DNA from: Betaproteobacteria bacterium
GTDB lineage: Bacteria > Pseudomonadota > Gammaproteobacteria > Burkholderiales > Thiobacillaceae
Direction of reading: 5' to 3'
DNA: 8,495 nt
Assembly: GCA_020049245.1 (NCBI GenBank)
Contig: JAIFLB010000161.1
Location: 1 to 8,495 of the forward strand
Part shown: positions 6,529 to 8,495 of the stretch, in pieces
Position numbering within the stretch: position 1 is the stretch's first letter
Layout: each line of letters starts with the position of its first letter
The notes under the pieces: model-generated
Databases searched by the model: none
Seen by the model: only the letters and a program-made list of their open reading frames with translations
What the model was told of the DNA's origin: nothing
Made by a program: the position numbers and the translations under genes

Positions 6529-6756
6529 TCAACGCGAATACAGCACGTGTCGATCGGCGTTGATGCGCCGATGGACCAAGCCTTGTGCTTCCATGCGGGT
6601 CAACGCCAGTTGCACGCTGCGTGAGTCGGCGCACCATCCGTTCGGCAGCCACCATTTGGCGATGCCTTCCACGGTGTCGGTGGCATCCGGATGGCTATCC
6701 AGGTAGCGGAGGATGGCATCGACAATTTCTGTGAGGTGTTCATCCTGCGGTTGCAT
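6529..6756 (-). CDS. Small winged-helix-like putative DNA-binding protein, likely sigma-54 dependent
   Basis: The 75-residue protein starts at the ATG at 6756 with GAGGAG ending seven bases before it, one of the strongest ribosome-binding sites in the window. Its layout suggests a minimal winged helix: a helix at about 8-21 (EIVDAILRYLDSH), a second at 26-34 followed by KWWLPNGWC, a putative recognition helix at 44-58 (DSRSVQLALTRMEAQ), and a basic hairpin at 59-75 (GLVHRRINADRHVLYSR). This is inferred from sequence pattern alone, and I do not recognise a named family. It is preceded by a -24/-12 promoter that puts transcription start about 25 bases before the ATG, and it lies on the same strand as a sigma-54 activator gene 188 bp upstream. 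It is alone in its transcription unit and converges with the histidine phosphatase gene. Confidence 0.8.
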   Translation of the reverse strand: MQPQDEHLTEIVDAILRYLDSHPDATDTVEGIAKWWLPNGWCADSRSVQLALTRMEAQGLVHRRINADRHVLYSR

Positions 6757-6792
6757 GCCACCACTCCTCGACGACGCGATGCGTGGCCTTAC

Positions 6793-6807
6793 GCAACTGG
6801 CATGCCA
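6793..6807 (-). promoter_or_regulatory. Sigma-54 (-24/-12) promoter of the winged-helix gene
   Basis: Read on the minus strand, TGGCATGCCAGTTGC matches the sigma-54 consensus TGGCAY-N5-TTGC: the GG and GC pairs are exactly ten bases apart. Transcription would start near 6781, leaving a leader of about 25 bases that holds the GAGGAG site. The -24 half overlaps a perfect 10-bp palindrome, TGGCATGCCA (6798-6807), which may be chance or an operator. Confidence 0.72.
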
Positions 6808-6834
6808 AGTCAGAAAAAGCCGAGTTTCCTTTCA

Positions 6835-6847
6835 GATCAGCAGGTTG
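6835..6847 (+). promoter_or_regulatory. Possible IHF site between enhancer and sigma-54 promoter
   Basis: GATCAGCAGGTTG matches the IHF consensus WATCAANNNNTTR with two mismatches. Its position, between the CAGACCC dyads and the -24/-12 promoter, is where IHF bends DNA in many sigma-54 systems. The match is weak, and position is the main argument. Confidence 0.25.
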
Positions 6848-6871
6848 CGCGTCAGTAACAGGGCTTGGGTG

Positions 6872-6928
6872 GGGTGTGCCAGACCCAGTCGGATTCTTCG
6901 GCACGAATGAGCGGGTCTGGACAGACCC
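6872..6928. promoter_or_regulatory. Two dyad sites, candidate upstream activating sequences for the sigma-54 activator
   Basis: Site 1 is a perfect dyad, GGGTCTG (6913-6919), GA, CAGACCC (6922-6928). Site 2 is an imperfect dyad, GGGTGTG (6872-6878), C, CAGACCC (6880-6886). The direct repeat CAGACCCAGT recurs at 6880-6889 and 6922-6931, a period of 42 bp or about four helical turns, so both sites face the same side of the DNA. They sit roughly 98 and 139 bp upstream of the predicted sigma-54 start, the usual enhancer distance, just beyond the stop of the activator gene. Site 1 might alternatively form a small RNA hairpin, but no T-tract follows on either strand. Confidence 0.6.
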
Positions 6929-6944
6929 AGTTTCATGCGATGGA

Positions 6945-7952
6945 TCAGGCGCCGCGAAAGACGGCCGGTTCGATGCAGTACTTCTTCAGCAACTTGCCCA
7001 GCGCGCGTCTCTCCTTGCCGGCCAGACGGGCGGCGTGCGAGACGTTGCCGGCGCTTTCGCGCATCAGGCGGATCAGATGGTTGCGCTCAAAGGCCTGCAA
7101 TGTGGCCTGTTTGGCTTCGTTGAAATTGAGCGTGCTGGTTTGCGTCAGCAACAAATCCTGGCGGCGATCCATCTTTTTGCGGCGTTCCGAGTCCGGCTGC
7201 GGGTCTCGGATCAGGACATTGGGGCCGTCGCACATCAGGAATTCGCGCTGGATGCGGTTCTGCAATTCCCTCACATTGCCCAGCCAGGGCTGGCGGTTGA
7301 GCCAGAGCAGGGTTTCGGGATGCAGATCGAGCCGGGTCATGTTGTAACGGCAGGCGGCTTCAGCGATGAAATGGCGTGCCAGCAGGGCGACGTCATCGCC
7401 GCGGTCGCGCAGCGGCGGCACCACCAGTTCCATGACGTTGAGACGGTAGTGCAGGTCGGCGCGGAATCGATCCTGTTTGACCAGAGACGGCAGGTCGTCG
7501 TTGCTGGCGGCGAGGATGCGGACATCGGCCGCTTCCATCCGGTTGCCGCCCAGGGGCCGGTAGTGGCCATCCTGCAGAAAGCGCAACAGGCTGACCTGGG
7601 CTTTCGGCGACAGCGCATCGACTTCGTCGAGAAACAGCGTGCCGCCTTCGGCCTGGGCAATCAGCCCGGTCTGGCTGTCGCGGGCATCGGTGTAGGCGCC
7701 TTTGGCATGACCGAATAGTTCGTTTTCGATCAGATGGTCGGGCAGGGCGCCGCAATTCACCGGGATGAACGGTTTGTTGCTGCGCTTGCCCTGATAGTGG
7801 ATGGCGCGGGCGGCGAGTTCCTTGCCGCTACCGGTTTCGCCGGTGATAAGCACGGTGGCGTCATAACCCGCGATCTTGGCGATCGCCGCCAGCATGTCCA
7901 GAAAAACGCCCGATTCGCCAATCAATCCATTCAGTTGCGACTGTCTCGCCAT
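6945..7952 (-). CDS. Sigma-54-dependent activator without N-terminal sensor domain (PspF-like architecture)
   Basis: The 335-residue protein consists of an AAA+ sigma-54 activation domain and a C-terminal Fis-type helix-turn-helix. Visible motifs are Walker A GETGSGKE (38-45), the sigma-54 contact loop as GAYTDA (85-90; consensus GAFTGA), Walker B GGTLFLDE (103-110), the arginine-finger region RFRADLHYRL (162-171), WLGNVREL (223-230; usually WPGNVREL) and the terminal DNA-binding part NVSHAARLAGKERRALGKLLKKY. The start at 7952 follows AGGAGGG, a near-perfect ribosome-binding site; a frame from 7997 would add 15 residues without one. With no receiver, GAF or PAS domain, the protein is probably constitutive or controlled by a separate partner, as PspF is by PspA. 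Its likely target is the adjacent winged-helix gene. Confidence 0.95.
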   Translation of the reverse strand: MARQSQLNGLIGESGVFLDMLAAIAKIAGYDATVLITGETGSGKELAARAIHYQGKRSNKPFIPVNCGALPDHLIENELFGHAKGAYTDARDSQTGLIAQAEGGTLFLDEVDALSPKAQVSLLRFLQDGHYRPLGGNRMEAADVRILAASNDDLPSLVKQDRFRADLHYRLNVMELVVPPLRDRGDDVALLARHFIAEAACRYNMTRLDLHPETLLWLNRQPWLGNVRELQNRIQREFLMCDGPNVLIRDPQPDSERRKKMDRRQDLLLTQTSTLNFNEAKQATLQAFERNHLIRLMRESAGNVSHAARLAGKERRALGKLLKKYCIEPAVFRGA

Positions 7953-7985
7953 CTTGTATTCCCTCCTGAACCGGCAGCATTGTCG

Positions 7986-7998
7986 AGTGCAATGCACT
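7986..7998. promoter_or_regulatory. 13-bp palindrome upstream of the sigma-54 activator gene
   Basis: AGTGCA (7986-7991), A, TGCACT (7993-7998) form a perfect 6-bp dyad centred about 40 bases before the activator start codon. It overlaps the tandem repeat that follows and may be an operator. No protein can be assigned. Confidence 0.35.
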
Positions 7999-8021
7999 GC
8001 CTTTGCGCACTGCCTTTGCGC
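7994..8021. repeat. Tandem 13-bp direct repeat in the activator leader or promoter region
   Basis: GCACTGCCTTTGC is present twice without gap (7994-8006 and 8007-8019) and continues for two more bases. It lies 42-69 bases before the activator start codon. It may be a duplicated binding site or a simple slippage product. No clear sigma-70 or sigma-54 promoter was found around it. Confidence 0.7.
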
Positions 8022-8109
8022 TGTTGTACCTATACCCTAGCAAATTCAATGGGTATCAGCCAGTCAGGCGCTGGCTTACACAAGAAGCTGAAGGCGGCAG
8101 TTGGCCGTG

Positions 8110-8175
8110 TTGTAGGAGCGTCCGCTTGCGGCGCGAGCATTGTGGGATCGGTCGCGCAAGCTGAGCCTCCTACAA
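8110..8175. repeat. REP doublet (REPIN) of the GTAGGAG class, abutting the leuA stop
   Basis: TTGTAGGAG (8110-8118) and its exact complement CTCCTACAA (8167-8175) bound a 66-bp inverted pair. Each arm continues inward with a related REP body, containing GCTTGCG and then GCGCGAGC in the left arm, and GCTTGCGCGACC in the right arm read on the minus strand. The left body holds the hairpin CCGC-TT-GCGG (8122-8131). This matches the known bacterial REP design of a GTAG-type head plus palindrome, mobilised by REP-associated tyrosine transposases (RAYT). No transposase is in the window. The right end touches the leuA stop codon at 8176, so the element could also act as the leuA terminator or stabilise its mRNA. 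Confidence 0.8.
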
Positions 8176-8495
8176 TCAGGCCGCTTTCATATTGAGCGCT
8201 CCCTGCCACGCATCGCCCAGACGATTCACGCCGCTGAGCAAGGCCTTGATCGAGGCGGTGACGATGTTGCCGTCGATGCCGACGCCATAGTGTTCGGCGC
8301 CGCCAGCGGCCGGGGCCAGTTCGATGAAGGCGCAGGCTTGCGCGTCGCCGGCGTGTTCGCTGGCATGCACCGAACGCTCTTCGTAACTGCGCACCTGCAC
8401 GTCGATGCCGGCGCCTTGCAAGGCGTGCACGGCGGCGTCGATCGGGCCGTTGCCTTCGCCGCTGAGCAGGTGCGTGACGTCGTCGACTTCGATGG
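8176..8495 (-). CDS. leuA: 2-isopropylmalate synthase, C-terminal regulatory domain only
   Basis: The last 105 codons are visible, with the stop TGA at 8178-8176; the start and catalytic domain lie beyond the right edge. LeuA condenses acetyl-CoA with 2-oxoisovalerate as the first committed step of leucine synthesis. The visible part is the C-terminal LeuA dimer/allosteric domain that binds leucine for feedback inhibition. It contains GEGNGPIDAAVHAL, YEERSVHASEHAGDAQACAFIEL and GVGIDGNIVTASIKALLSGVNR. The GVGID-NIVTAS-KA form resembles the Pseudomonas/actinobacterial LeuA type more than the E. coli type. The tail after the conserved NR is short (LGDAWQGALNMKAA). The REPIN begins immediately downstream. 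Confidence 0.92.
   Translation of the reverse strand, partial: IEVDDVTHLLSGEGNGPIDAAVHALQGAGIDVQVRSYEERSVHASEHAGDAQACAFIELAPAAGGAEHYGVGIDGNIVTASIKALLSGVNRLGDAWQGALNMKAA

Noticed and set aside
6783..7718. Long plus-strand open frame (311 codons) opposite the sigma-54 activator
   Set aside because: The minus strand encodes an unmistakable AAA+ protein over the same bases; the plus frame is a shadow caused by high GC and has no recognisable motif.
7986..8014. Possible sigma-54 promoter upstream of the activator gene itself (minus strand GGCAGTGCATTGC)
   Set aside because: The GG and GC pairs are nine rather than ten bases apart, which normally abolishes sigma-54 recognition.

Overview
The window looks like chromosomal DNA of a gammaproteobacterium of fairly high GC content. 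The evidence is a proteobacterial-type FabI, a 2-isopropylmalate synthase tail of the type common in Pseudomonas relatives, and a REP/REPIN palindrome of the GTAGGAG class known from Pseudomonas, Xanthomonas and Stenotrophomonas. I cannot name the genus.

Left part (1-1760): a two-gene minus-strand unit encodes a four-helix membrane protein (507-890) that overlaps by 11 bp a soluble protein of unknown function running off the left edge. After a 290-bp gap with no gene, an orphan single-receiver response regulator with basic extensions is read on the plus strand. Middle part (1785-5028): on the minus strand, a small unknown protein and a COQ8-like ABC1 kinase form an operon. On the plus strand, an exported glycine-zipper protein converges with minus-strand fabI on a perfect bidirectional terminator hairpin. 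Right of fabI and divergent from it, an orphan ParA-type ATPase is followed 11 bp later by a histidine phosphatase.

Right part (6529-8495, minus strand): this is the most interesting stretch. Reading right to left, the end of leuA is followed directly by a REPIN. Next comes a sensor-less sigma-54 activator with a strong ribosome-binding site, then a 188-bp intergenic region, then a 75-residue winged-helix-like protein. The intergenic region carries a near-consensus -24/-12 sigma-54 promoter, a possible IHF site, and two copies of a CAGACCC dyad spaced 42 bp (four helical turns) apart at typical enhancer distance. This has the layout of a compact activator-enhancer-promoter-target module. The target is a small putative DNA-binding protein that I do not recognise.

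All functional statements come from reading the sequence; no database search was possible. The sigma-54 circuit and the REPIN are the observations most worth testing.
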